NCBI GenBank assembly: GCA_013373625.1
Contig: JABXHM010000062.1
Location: 1 to 64,000, forward strand
Reading direction: 5' to 3'
Source: Alteromonadaceae bacterium
GTDB taxonomy: Bacteria > Pseudomonadota > Gammaproteobacteria > Enterobacterales > Alteromonadaceae
DNA: 64,000 nucleotides
Positions 27,726 to 35,343 of the stretch are shown here, one piece after another (the first letter of the stretch is position 1; the number at the start of each line of letters is the position of its first letter). The notes under the pieces are model-generated. The model made no database searches. It had not been told where the DNA came from and saw only the letters and a list, made by a program, of their open reading frames with translations. The position numbers and the translations under genes are program-made.

Positions 27726-29198
27726 ATGGATCCAGATTTATCGCTGCCGTTGAATATCACGTTGAGTAAAAGTGAAAAACGTGTAGAAGGGCTGACACGT
27801 CAATTACGTGAGGCGATTGTGACTGGGCGATTAGTGGCGAACATGGCTCTGCCGTCTAGTCGTCAACTAGCTTCCCAGTTAAACGTTTCTCGTAATACGG
27901 TACTCAGCGCCTATGATAGGCTGACTTCTCAGGGGTTCTTGTTCGCCCGAAAAGGCGCTGGCACCTTTGTATCACCAAATGTAACTACCCCACAGTTAAA
28001 ATCTGTCAGTAAAGTCAGCCCCACTAGAGTAAGTGTTGTAGAGCACTGGTCGCATCGACGACTGTCTGACATGCTTTTAGATCAGCCCCGTTCTGACATA
28101 GATTTTCGAATTGGATATCCGGAAACTCGCTACTTCCCATTTTCAGATTGGCGACGATGCCTGGCGCGAGCGCAAAGACAAGAAGAGAAGGATGGTATGA
28201 ACGATGCTAACCCTCAAGGGTTCCGCCCACTGCGGATTGCGTTAACCGGTATATTATCTCGGAATCGGGCAATCGCATGTCAGGACGATGAACTGATTGT
28301 AACGCAAGGCACGCAGCATAGCCTGACTCTCATTGCCACAATACTTGTGAAAGTTGGCATTACGCGAATTGCAATGGAATCTCCAGGATATCCAATGGCC
28401 AAGTACTTGTTTGAAGCAGCGGGTGCTCATGTCATTGATGTACCCATAGACAAACATGGTATTTGTGTAGACCAAATCCCCCAAAATATTGACTGTGTTT
28501 ATGTCACTCCTTCACATCAGTTTCCTATGGGGATGCCGTTATCACTGGAACGCAGAGCAGCTTTACTTTGTTTAGCTAAAGAAAGGGGGATGGTAGTCAT
28601 AGAGGATGACTACGACAGTGAAATACAACTCTCGCGCACTCCCATGGATGCGATGAAGACTATGGATAATCACGGAAGTGTGTTCTATCTCGGAACATTT
28701 TCAAAAGTAATGTATCCCGGAGTTCGCACGGGGTTTATTCTCGCCCCTGCTTGGGCCAAAGAGGCACTTATAACGGTGCGTTTTTTGCACAGCTGGTGTA
28801 ACCCGATCGTAATTCAACGCGCATTGGCAGACTTTATTATTTGCGGACATTTAAGGCGACATATTGCTGCGATGTCACGCCGCTATCGTTTACGTCATAA
28901 AATATTGTTCCAGGCTATGCAAAAACAGTCGACCTGGTTTACTGCGGTTTCAGTGCGAGCAGGTGTTCATGCAACGTACTTAGTTGATCCATCGGTTTGC
29001 GCATCAACGCTCAGTGAGCATGCAGCGCAGGTGGGTATCGGTGTTCGCGCGCTCTCTCAATTCACGGAACCACGTTTATCAAGCGATATACCAGTCCCAA
29101 ATGCTTTAGCATTTGGCCTGGGTTGTGTAAACAGCAAAGATATTAGTAATGCAGTCTTTAAGCTTGCGGATATTGCCCAGCAAATAGCTAAAAAATAA
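27726..29198 (+). CDS. MocR/PdxR-family transcriptional regulator
   Basis: The N-terminal GntR winged helix (LTRQLREAIVTGRLVANMALPSSRQLASQL, then NVSRNTVLSAYDRL) is fused to an aminotransferase fold-type I domain (VTQGTQHSLTLIATIL, DCVYVTPSHQFPMGMP, VIEDDYDSEI and LGTFSKVMYPGVRTGF with the PLP lysine). This is the full MocR layout at 490 residues. Such proteins use PLP or an aminated ligand as effector, and some (PdxR) control PLP synthesis. No pdxST or GABA genes are adjacent, so the effector is unknown. The divergent double-thioredoxin gene is the likely target. Confidence 0.93.
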   Translation: MDPDLSLPLNITLSKSEKRVEGLTRQLREAIVTGRLVANMALPSSRQLASQLNVSRNTVLSAYDRLTSQGFLFARKGAGTFVSPNVTTPQLKSVSKVSPTRVSVVEHWSHRRLSDMLLDQPRSDIDFRIGYPETRYFPFSDWRRCLARAQRQEEKDGMNDANPQGFRPLRIALTGILSRNRAIACQDDELIVTQGTQHSLTLIATILVKVGITRIAMESPGYPMAKYLFEAAGAHVIDVPIDKHGICVDQIPQNIDCVYVTPSHQFPMGMPLSLERRAALLCLAKERGMVVIEDDYDSEIQLSRTPMDAMKTMDNHGSVFYLGTFSKVMYPGVRTGFILAPAWAKEALITVRFLHSWCNPIVIQRALADFIICGHLRRHIAAMSRRYRLRHKILFQAMQKQSTWFTAVSVRAGVHATYLVDPSVCASTLSEHAAQVGIGVRALSQFTEPRLSSDIPVPNALAFGLGCVNSKDISNAVFKLADIAQQIAKK

Positions 29199-29484
29199 AT
29201 CACCTTATACTTGTCCCTGAAACATCAACGGTTTTGAATCATTGCATCATTTTCCGCGTCGATATAAATACCCAAATGAAAGGGCGAACAGTGTGACTTG
29301 CTATTCAATCAATTATTGCAATACACAGGTTTAGAGCCCCGAGAAAAATACCAGGCAAACTATGCTGTTACCCAGTATTTAAACGCTTTACATCTTCACA
29401 ACTTTTAATAATTTTGTAGAGAGTTAGAGACTACCGGTCTGAGTCCCCAAAGTCTGTAGTTTGTAACTTGATAGTGTGAGCTGT

Positions 29485-29916
29485 TCACTCGATTTCTAAA
29501 ATAGTTCTTAACTCGACATTCTTATTTTTTATCACATCGCTAAGATAATAATTCTTTAGTTCTCTGACAAAAGCTTCGCTCGCGTCATTGAATATGTGTT
29601 TCAATCGGCATGCTGGTACGATGTTGCAATGTGGGCTTGTACAATCAATTATGTTAAGCGTTGGTTCTAACAGAACCACGATATCTCCAACATTAATGGT
29701 TTCAGGCTGCTTTAGCAGCTTAAACCCTCCTCGCTGCCCCCGTTTTGTCTGGATAATTCCTCCCCGAGCAAGTTGGTGTACAACCTTGTTTACTACGTTG
29801 CGCGATATACCATAAGCCTCGCTGATTTCATCTATGTTTGCTAAGCGATTAGCGGGGAGTAAAGCAATATAAATTAGAACTCTAAAACCATAATCCGAGA
29901 ATTTTGTAAGTTGCAT
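29485..29916 (-). CDS. nsrR: Nitric oxide-sensing repressor NsrR
   Basis: This 143-residue Rrf2 protein has Cys92, Cys97 and Cys103 in DCTSPHCNIVPACRLK and an N-terminal Asp8 (MQLTKFSDYG). This is the three-cysteine plus aspartate set that binds the [4Fe-4S] cluster in characterised NsrR proteins, in nearly the same positions as the E. coli cysteines (91, 96, 102). NO destroys the cluster and releases repression. A 23-bp NsrR-like operator lies at 29945-29967, 29 bases before its start, so autoregulation is likely. The divergent genes include nnrS and hmp, classical NsrR targets. Confidence 0.93.
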   Translation of the reverse strand: MQLTKFSDYGFRVLIYIALLPANRLANIDEISEAYGISRNVVNKVVHQLARGGIIQTKRGQRGGFKLLKQPETINVGDIVVLLEPTLNIIDCTSPHCNIVPACRLKHIFNDASEAFVRELKNYYLSDVIKNKNVELRTILEIE

Positions 29917-29927
29917 ATTATTTCCAG

Positions 29928-29956
29928 TTGACAGCTTAATTTTAAAGGTACATTAT
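29928..29956 (+). promoter_or_regulatory. Sigma-70 promoter of the small membrane protein gene
   Basis: Consensus TTGACA (29928-29933) and CATTAT (29951-29956) are 17 bases apart. The -10 box lies inside the NsrR operator, so NsrR binding should block RNA polymerase. Confidence 0.6.
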
Positions 29957-29967
29957 AAATGCATGTT
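29945..29967 (+). promoter_or_regulatory. NsrR operator 1
   Basis: Halves AAGGTACATTA and AAATGCATGTT around one central base match the published NsrR dyad (AAGATGCATTT-N-AAATGCATCTT) at about 19 of 22 positions. It sits between divergent nsrR and the small membrane protein gene. Confidence 0.8.
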
Positions 29968-29986
29968 TGTAAAGTGGCGAAAAATC

Positions 29987-30208
29987 ATGAGCGTCATATC
30001 TATTTTAAGAGCAGCCAATACAGGGATGGTGTTAACTTTTCTACTATTTATTTCAGCGGTCTTACTTACTTATGTCGTAGACATGAATATTCCGCTGTAT
30101 ACAACCGTCTTTTTACACCTAATGCAGATCATAATGGCCGGGCTCTTCAAAGTCGCTTACGTTGTAAGGTTAGTATCGTTAAAAGAACTTGGCTATGAAG
30201 TTAGATAG
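29987..30208 (+). CDS. Small membrane protein in the NO-response locus
   Basis: This 73-residue protein is predicted to have two transmembrane helices (about 12-32 and 41-61), starting MSVISILRAANTG and ending in the basic LVSLKELGYEVR. I do not recognise a characterised family. It lies directly behind an NsrR operator and consensus promoter, divergent from nsrR and upstream of nnrS-hmp, so it is probably induced by nitric oxide. The start could be ATG 29987 or, eight codons earlier, ATG 29963; neither has a strong ribosome-binding site. An overlapping frame at 29959-30198 is a shadow. Confidence 0.75.
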   Translation: MSVISILRAANTGMVLTFLLFISAVLLTYVVDMNIPLYTTVFLHLMQIIMAGLFKVAYVVRLVSLKELGYEVR

Positions 30209-30286
30209 TCTGCATTTGCCTCAGAGTCAATTCCGCTTTTTCTGTCCGGGGATTTTATTTTTAATTCAAGGTTAGCTAAAAAAATT

Positions 30287-30315
30287 TTGTCAAAATTAAT
30301 ACATGCATTTTATAT
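30287..30315 (+). promoter_or_regulatory. Sigma-70 promoter of the SDR-nnrS-hmp operon
   Basis: TTGTCA (30287-30292) and TTATAT (30310-30315) are separated by 17 bases. The -10 box is inside NsrR operator 2. Confidence 0.6.
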
Positions 30316-30322
30316 GCATGTT
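30300..30322 (+). promoter_or_regulatory. NsrR operator 2
   Basis: Halves TACATGCATTT and ATATGCATGTT around one central T match the NsrR dyad at about 18 of 22 positions, with both ATGCAT cores intact. It overlaps the -10 region 20 bases before the SDR start codon. Confidence 0.82.
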
Positions 30323-30342
30323 AACTAAGGGTAGGGCTTATT

Positions 30343-31200
30343 ATGTATGTTGCTTTTGTAACCGGTGCCAATTCCGGAATGGGTTTCGAGATTGTAAATC
30401 GGTTAGCCAAGAGGAAAGACTTTAGTGTAATCGCTGGTTTTCGAAGTGAAGAACGTTCCAAGTCATTACTTGATATGGAAAAAAGCACTGATAATTTATA
30501 TGCAATAAAATGCGATGTGAACGATTCCGAAAGTTTGGATGCAGTATTCGCTCATATCAAAGCTAAATTTAACAAACTTGATGTGCTGATAAACAATGCG
30601 GGATATGGCTATGTGGCTCACATTGAATACACACAGGAACAGCACGTTTTTGAACAATTCAATACTAATGTATTTGGGCCAATTAGATGTATCAAACTTG
30701 CGATTCCGTTGATGCGTAACGCAGGTAGAGGTCACATCATTAATATAACCTCATTTCTGGGTAAAATGGGTCTGCCATACCTATCTGTTTATAATGCATC
30801 TAAATATGCGCTGGAGGGCCTGACAGAAAGTCTCAGATATGAACTTTCGATGTTCAATATTAAAGTGAGTAGCATTGCTCCCGGCTTGCACAAGACTGGC
30901 TTCGCAAATAATGGGGCCGTGGTGCAACAACCTTCAAATGAAAGTTATTATCAAAATAAAGATAAAGACTTTGTTAGCAAAGTAGTTAATTCAATAAACT
31001 CTGGTAGTAACCCTAAGCAAATTGCGGACGCGATTGATCACCTACTGTCAACGAGTACTAATGTTGCAACCACTCTGGTCGGTGAAGACGCAGTACACCT
31101 ATTAAATATGCGAAATGAGCTCACTTTTTGCGATTTCGAGCGTCATGTTTCCACACTCTTCGAAATTGAATATCCAACGAATGTTGGCTTTACCTTCTAG
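30343..31200 (+). CDS. Short-chain dehydrogenase/reductase
   Basis: A classical SDR: TGANSGMG cofactor loop (residues 8-15), LINNAGYGY, ITSFLGKMGLPYLSVYNASKYALEG with the catalytic Ser, Tyr and Lys (YxxxK), and SSIAPGLHKTGF. At 285 residues it is slightly longer than the 250-residue norm, with a C-terminal extension. The substrate is unknown. It is the first gene of an NsrR-controlled transcript with nnrS and hmp (its stop codon overlaps the nnrS GTG by one base). An SDR is not a standard NO-detoxification component, so it may repair or recycle an NO-damaged metabolite. Confidence 0.92.
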   Translation: MYVAFVTGANSGMGFEIVNRLAKRKDFSVIAGFRSEERSKSLLDMEKSTDNLYAIKCDVNDSESLDAVFAHIKAKFNKLDVLINNAGYGYVAHIEYTQEQHVFEQFNTNVFGPIRCIKLAIPLMRNAGRGHIINITSFLGKMGLPYLSVYNASKYALEGLTESLRYELSMFNIKVSSIAPGLHKTGFANNGAVVQQPSNESYYQNKDKDFVSKVVNSINSGSNPKQIADAIDHLLSTSTNVATTLVGEDAVHLLNMRNELTFCDFERHVSTLFEIEYPTNVGFTF

Positions 31201-32354
31201 TGAATTTAATCATGTATGGTTTTGTAAAAACGTTCAAGGCTCCGTTTATTTTATCTTATGGAGCTTTCTTTCTAATTTTAGTGCTATGGAGCGTCGCTAT
31301 TACAGGCGGTACGCATAGCGACGCTAGTTATACGCACACCTATTGGCACGCCCATGAAATCATCTACGGAGTATGGGCGTTGGGAATGTTCGGCTTCATT
31401 GCCACAGCTGCGCCAAAATGGACGGGAGAAAGAGTGCTAGCCAGTCATCTAACGTTCATTGCAGTTGTTCTTTGGACCACTTATCGAAGCTCATTTTTCT
31501 ACATATCTGATGACCACCAAATTTATTTCTCGATAATTTGTTCCGTCTGCTGGTGGTGTTTCAGTAGTTTCATGATCGCCCGGTTAGTCGTTAGACCTAG
31601 ACACACAAGAGGTATATTCATTCTAATCCTCTATGTATTCATCGCTACCCAGGATATTGTGTATCTGGTACTGCAAGCTATTGATAATAGTGAAAAAGCA
31701 GCAATAGTAATTAAATCAACGATACTATTTTATACTTCACTTATCGGTATTGTATTCAGCAAAATATATCCGTTCTTTTGTATGAAAGCGCTCCCGTCGT
31801 ATGAAAAGAATGACATGCGGTTCATCAATACTACTACTGCCGTTATTTCTGTAATAGGAGCAACGCTCTATTTGTGTTCATCAGTTTTTACCTTACCTGT
31901 CGCACCAGGTTGGGTAATGATCCTTGTTGGCATGCTTAATTGGAAAAGACTACACCTATGGTCAGATAGAAGCATATTGCGTAATGCCATGCTGCTTTTT
32001 CCTTTTATTGCAATGCTAAATATCGCTACTGGCTTAGTGATATTGGGGGTCACAAATATATTGTTGCCAGCTTATTTCACCGATGTTCTTCATTTTATTG
32101 CTATCGCAGGTATCTCGTTAATGTTTTCTACAATAATGTTGCGTGTCTATCTCGGTCATACCGGCAATAAAATTGTCGCGAACCTATGGGTTAAATGTTC
32201 ATTTGCGTTGTTTGTTATCGCTGGCTTATTGAGATCATTATTCACACTTTCGAATTATGAAACGCATTATCTAATACTCTCGGTTTTTTCGTTGATTTCA
32301 GCCTCGCTGATTATCCAGTTTCAATTCATTTACATTTCAATAAAAAAGGTCTGA
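31200..32354 (+). CDS. nnrS: NnrS-family heme-copper membrane protein
   Basis: A polytopic protein of 384 residues with about 10-12 predicted helices. It carries the NnrS signature YWHAHEIIYGVWALGMFGFIATAAPKWTG early in the chain, whose histidines bind cofactor in the family. NnrS proteins protect against nitric oxide, reportedly by limiting dinitrosyl-iron complex formation rather than by removing NO. The start is GTG 31200 or ATG 31212. It lies between the SDR and hmp in one operon. Confidence 0.9.
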   Translation: MNLIMYGFVKTFKAPFILSYGAFFLILVLWSVAITGGTHSDASYTHTYWHAHEIIYGVWALGMFGFIATAAPKWTGERVLASHLTFIAVVLWTTYRSSFFYISDDHQIYFSIICSVCWWCFSSFMIARLVVRPRHTRGIFILILYVFIATQDIVYLVLQAIDNSEKAAIVIKSTILFYTSLIGIVFSKIYPFFCMKALPSYEKNDMRFINTTTAVISVIGATLYLCSSVFTLPVAPGWVMILVGMLNWKRLHLWSDRSILRNAMLLFPFIAMLNIATGLVILGVTNILLPAYFTDVLHFIAIAGISLMFSTIMLRVYLGHTGNKIVANLWVKCSFALFVIAGLLRSLFTLSNYETHYLILSVFSLISASLIIQFQFIYISIKKV

Positions 32355-32358
32355 TTTT

Positions 32359-33543
32359 ATGCTAGATGCAAAAACGATTTCGTTAGTTAAAAGTACCGTC
32401 CCCCTGTTGGAAAATGCAGGAACGGAAGTCACTAACTATTTCTACAATAGAATGTTCCGAGCACACCCGGAATTAAAAAACATTTTTAACATGAGTAATC
32501 AAGTTTCGGGCGCTCAGCAATTTGCGTTGTTCTCTGCCGTAGCCGCATACGCCAAACATATCGACAATTTGGGTGAGCTATCCGCTTTGATAGAGCGCGT
32601 TGCTCACAAACATGCGAGCATGTATATAAAACCAGAGCACTATCCAATCGTCGGAGAACATTTAATTGGCACGTTAAAGGAACTTCTTCCAAACGAATTT
32701 ACACCTGAGGTAGAAGATGCATGGGTTATAGCTTATCAGTTCCTTGCGAACGTTCTCAGCAACAGGGAAGAAGAGATATATTGCAGTAATGATTCAAAAT
32801 TTGGTGGCTGGAGAGGAGAGCGAAGGTTTTTAATAACATCTATTTCAGACGAATCTGAATTGGTGAAAAATATCACATTAACCCCCGAAGATAGAAAAAG
32901 TGTCGTTGCGTATCATCCTGGCCAATTTATTGGTGTCAAGGTACATCCTGGTCACTGTGAATATGACGAGATTCGGCAATATTCTTTATCTGATCGTCCG
33001 AGTAACGATTGCTACAGGATTAGCGTTAAAAAAGAATCCATCCCACAGCCCGGACTTGTTTCAAACTTCTTCCATGACGAAGCAAAAATTGGGGATGTTG
33101 TTGAACTCTACGCGCCCACGGGAAATTTTATATTAGCTGATGATAATAAGCCGATAGTTCTAATATCAGCTGGTGTCGGTGTAACGCCTATGATGTCAAT
33201 TCTCGAACATCTCAATAATGAGAAGCAGAACAATCACTGCGTTTTTTTGCACGCATGTGAAAACCTTCGTCAGCATTCATTTAAAACGAGGGTACAGGAA
33301 ATTGCTAAAGCTAATTCTAACGTAGTTGTAAAAACATGGTACAGGCATGCGGCAGAAGGAGCTAGTTTTGATGGTTTGATGGACTTAAGCGATGTTCAGG
33401 GTGAATTGCCACTTAAGGAAGGAAGATTTTACGTCTGTGGTCCAACTGCTTTTATGGCATTCATTCGTGGGCAGCTTTTGAGTTTGGGAGTAGCCGAAGC
33501 CCAGATGGTATTTGAAACTTTTGGTCCGCATAAAGATATTTGA
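32359..33543 (+). CDS. hmp: Flavohemoglobin, nitric oxide dioxygenase
   Basis: The globin domain has Tyr29, Gln53 and proximal His85, all at the standard Hmp positions. The reductase part contains the FAD motif RQYSLSDRP, the NAD motif SAGVGVTPMMSIL and the C-terminal FETFGPH. At 394 residues it is full length (E. coli 396). It oxidises NO to nitrate using O2 and NAD(P)H. Its ATG is 4 bases after nnrS, so the genes are co-transcribed, probably under NsrR control from operator 2. Confidence 0.97.
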   Translation: MLDAKTISLVKSTVPLLENAGTEVTNYFYNRMFRAHPELKNIFNMSNQVSGAQQFALFSAVAAYAKHIDNLGELSALIERVAHKHASMYIKPEHYPIVGEHLIGTLKELLPNEFTPEVEDAWVIAYQFLANVLSNREEEIYCSNDSKFGGWRGERRFLITSISDESELVKNITLTPEDRKSVVAYHPGQFIGVKVHPGHCEYDEIRQYSLSDRPSNDCYRISVKKESIPQPGLVSNFFHDEAKIGDVVELYAPTGNFILADDNKPIVLISAGVGVTPMMSILEHLNNEKQNNHCVFLHACENLRQHSFKTRVQEIAKANSNVVVKTWYRHAAEGASFDGLMDLSDVQGELPLKEGRFYVCGPTAFMAFIRGQLLSLGVAEAQMVFETFGPHKDI

Positions 33544-33567
33544 GACGCTTTGAGATAATACAATAAT

Positions 33568-33597
33568 AAATTGCGGCCAATAGATTGGCTGCAATTT
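33568..33597 (+). terminator. Hairpin after hmp
   Basis: A 13-bp stem with one mismatch (AAATTGCGGCCAA / TTGGCTGCAATTT) and a 4-base loop lies 24 bases after the hmp stop. No clear T run follows. Confidence 0.55.
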
Positions 33598-33830
33598 AGC
33601 AGGTATCTGGCATTGTTAGTGTAGCCCGCATTCAAATGTCATAGTTAAAGCTCAGCCGGTTCAGGCCTGGCTCTTATTCCCTGCACAGACATCAACACCT
33701 TAAAATCCTGCATTTTTACGCTAGCTGAATGCATGAATCCTTCTGAACCATTGATAGATTTGCGTTAAGGCGTTGCATAAGCGTTTTTTACATTCTATGC
33801 TGCTATCTCGTTTATTAGCCTGGTAAAGTA

Positions 33831-34889
33831 ATGAAAACAAAGTTAATTTTAATAGGATTTGCGTGTATCGCATTATTCGCCTGTGCCGATACCAGCACTT
33901 CTGCAAAGGTTATTTCCGGTGCCGGCATTTCAACTCCGATCGACCCCTTTGAACAAAATGCCAAATTAGGTCGTGGTATTAACTTAGGTAATGCCCTTGA
34001 GGCACCTAACGAGGGTGACTGGGGTGTAACGCTGAAAAGCGACTATTTTAAATGGTTAAAGTCAAAAGGCTTCGATAGCGTAAGAATTCCGGTGCGCTGG
34101 TCTGCCCATACGACCGAGTCAGCGCCATATACTATTGATGAACGCTTTTTCAAGCGTGTTGATTGGGCCATTGAGCAGAGTCTGGCCAATGATTTAATGG
34201 TGATCATCAATATTCACCACTTTATGGAGATTTTTGAGGATCCGGCTGCCGAAGAAGCAAAATTTCTGTCTATGTGGCGACAAATCGCAACCCGCTATGC
34301 AAACCAACCAGCGGGCGTGATATTCGAAGTGTTGAATGAACCCCACAAAGAACTGACTGCTGCACGCTGGAACGATCTGCTCCCGAAAGCCATTAATGTT
34401 ATACGCGACACCAACCCACACCGTACCTTGTTTATTGGTGCTGCGGAATGGGGGGGCGTGCCTGGGTTGCTGAAGTTAGACATTCCTGAAGATGACAATT
34501 TGATTGTTACAGTCCATTACTACGAACCGTTTAAATTTACTCATCAAGGCGCCGAGTGGGTAGAAGATGACAATGCTGATGAGTGGCTGGGCACTCAATG
34601 GACAGGTACGCCTGCCCAAGTCAACGACATACGGGAACACTTTCAAACCATTGTAGATTGGGCCGAAGAGCGCAATTTACCGGTTAATATTGGTGAGTTT
34701 GGTGCCTACAGCAAAGCCGACTCAGCATCACGTGCCAAGTGGAGCAGTGAAGTCGTGCGTTTTGCGCTGGAAAACAATATGAGTTATCACTACTGGGAAT
34801 TTGCGTCTGGGTTCGGTATCTACAATCCACGTACTAAAAAGTGGGATACACAGTTACTCAATGCGTTAGTGAATACTCAGGTTAATTAA
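33831..34889 (+). CDS. Lipoprotein glycoside hydrolase family 5 (endoglucanase-like)
   Basis: The signal peptide ends in LFAC (lipidated Cys18). The GH5 domain shows LGRGINLGNALEAP, the SVRIPVRW strand, INIHH, the acid/base glutamate in FEVLNEP (Glu170) and the nucleophile glutamate in NIGEFGAY (Glu289), with YHYWEFASGFGIY near the end. Members cleave beta-1,4- or beta-1,3/1,4-glucans and related polymers. Lipidation suggests it sits on the cell envelope. The TonB-dependent receptor gene converges on it and could import products, although the two are not in one operon. Confidence 0.93.
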   Translation: MKTKLILIGFACIALFACADTSTSAKVISGAGISTPIDPFEQNAKLGRGINLGNALEAPNEGDWGVTLKSDYFKWLKSKGFDSVRIPVRWSAHTTESAPYTIDERFFKRVDWAIEQSLANDLMVIINIHHFMEIFEDPAAEEAKFLSMWRQIATRYANQPAGVIFEVLNEPHKELTAARWNDLLPKAINVIRDTNPHRTLFIGAAEWGGVPGLLKLDIPEDDNLIVTVHYYEPFKFTHQGAEWVEDDNADEWLGTQWTGTPAQVNDIREHFQTIVDWAEERNLPVNIGEFGAYSKADSASRAKWSSEVVRFALENNMSYHYWEFASGFGIYNPRTKKWDTQLLNALVNTQVN

Positions 34890-35227
34890 CTAAAATATCC
34901 CATAAAAAGCGTATTCGGTAACAGGCACAGGTAAACCACCGGATGCGCTTTATTCAACCTGTATGGGCGGGTAAATACATCTCGCGGTTAGTGCTGAATC
35001 ATGCGGCAACATAGAAAGTGCAGTATCGTTTAGTTGGCAAACAATCGCGCCTGCAAACCAACCAACATGTCGCCGACATTCCGCAGGCACAAAAGTCTGC
35101 CCAACTGCCCTAATAACGCTGCTGTAAAATACAGACCCTAATGACCGCGCTTTTATACTCTATTTGTTGTCCGTTAGGGTAATACATATATCTGACAGCA
35201 ATGTATAACGTTAAAAGCGTAAGACAC

Positions 35228-35268
35228 AAAAAAGCGGTAGGTAACGAAATGTTACTTTACCGCTTTTA
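35228..35268 (-). terminator. Second terminator for the large TonB receptor gene
   Basis: On the minus strand AAAAGCGGTA...GTAAC pairs with GTTAC..TACCGCTTTT and runs into TTTTTT. The A and T flanks make it potentially bidirectional. Confidence 0.7.
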
Positions 35269-35286
35269 GCGTCTGGCTATTCATCT

Positions 35287-35326
35287 TCAAAAAGACGCCA
35301 GGCAGTATGCTATGCATGCTGCCTGG
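35287..35326 (-). terminator. First terminator for the large TonB receptor gene
   Basis: On the minus strand CCAGGCAG and CTGCCTGG form an 8-bp stem with a partly paired interior, followed by GCGTCTTTTT, 18 bases after the receptor stop. Confidence 0.7.
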
Positions 35327-35343
35327 TATTCTTATTGCCTTTA

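Larger units (their letters stand above)
34890..35343. other. Convergent intergenic region with terminators
   Basis: No gene is seen. An imperfect AAAGCG...CGCTTT hairpin at about 34903-34955 may end the GH5 transcript. Two further hairpins at 35228-35268 and 35287-35326 serve the opposite strand. The interval between about 34960 and 35220 shows nothing recognisable. Confidence 0.5.
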
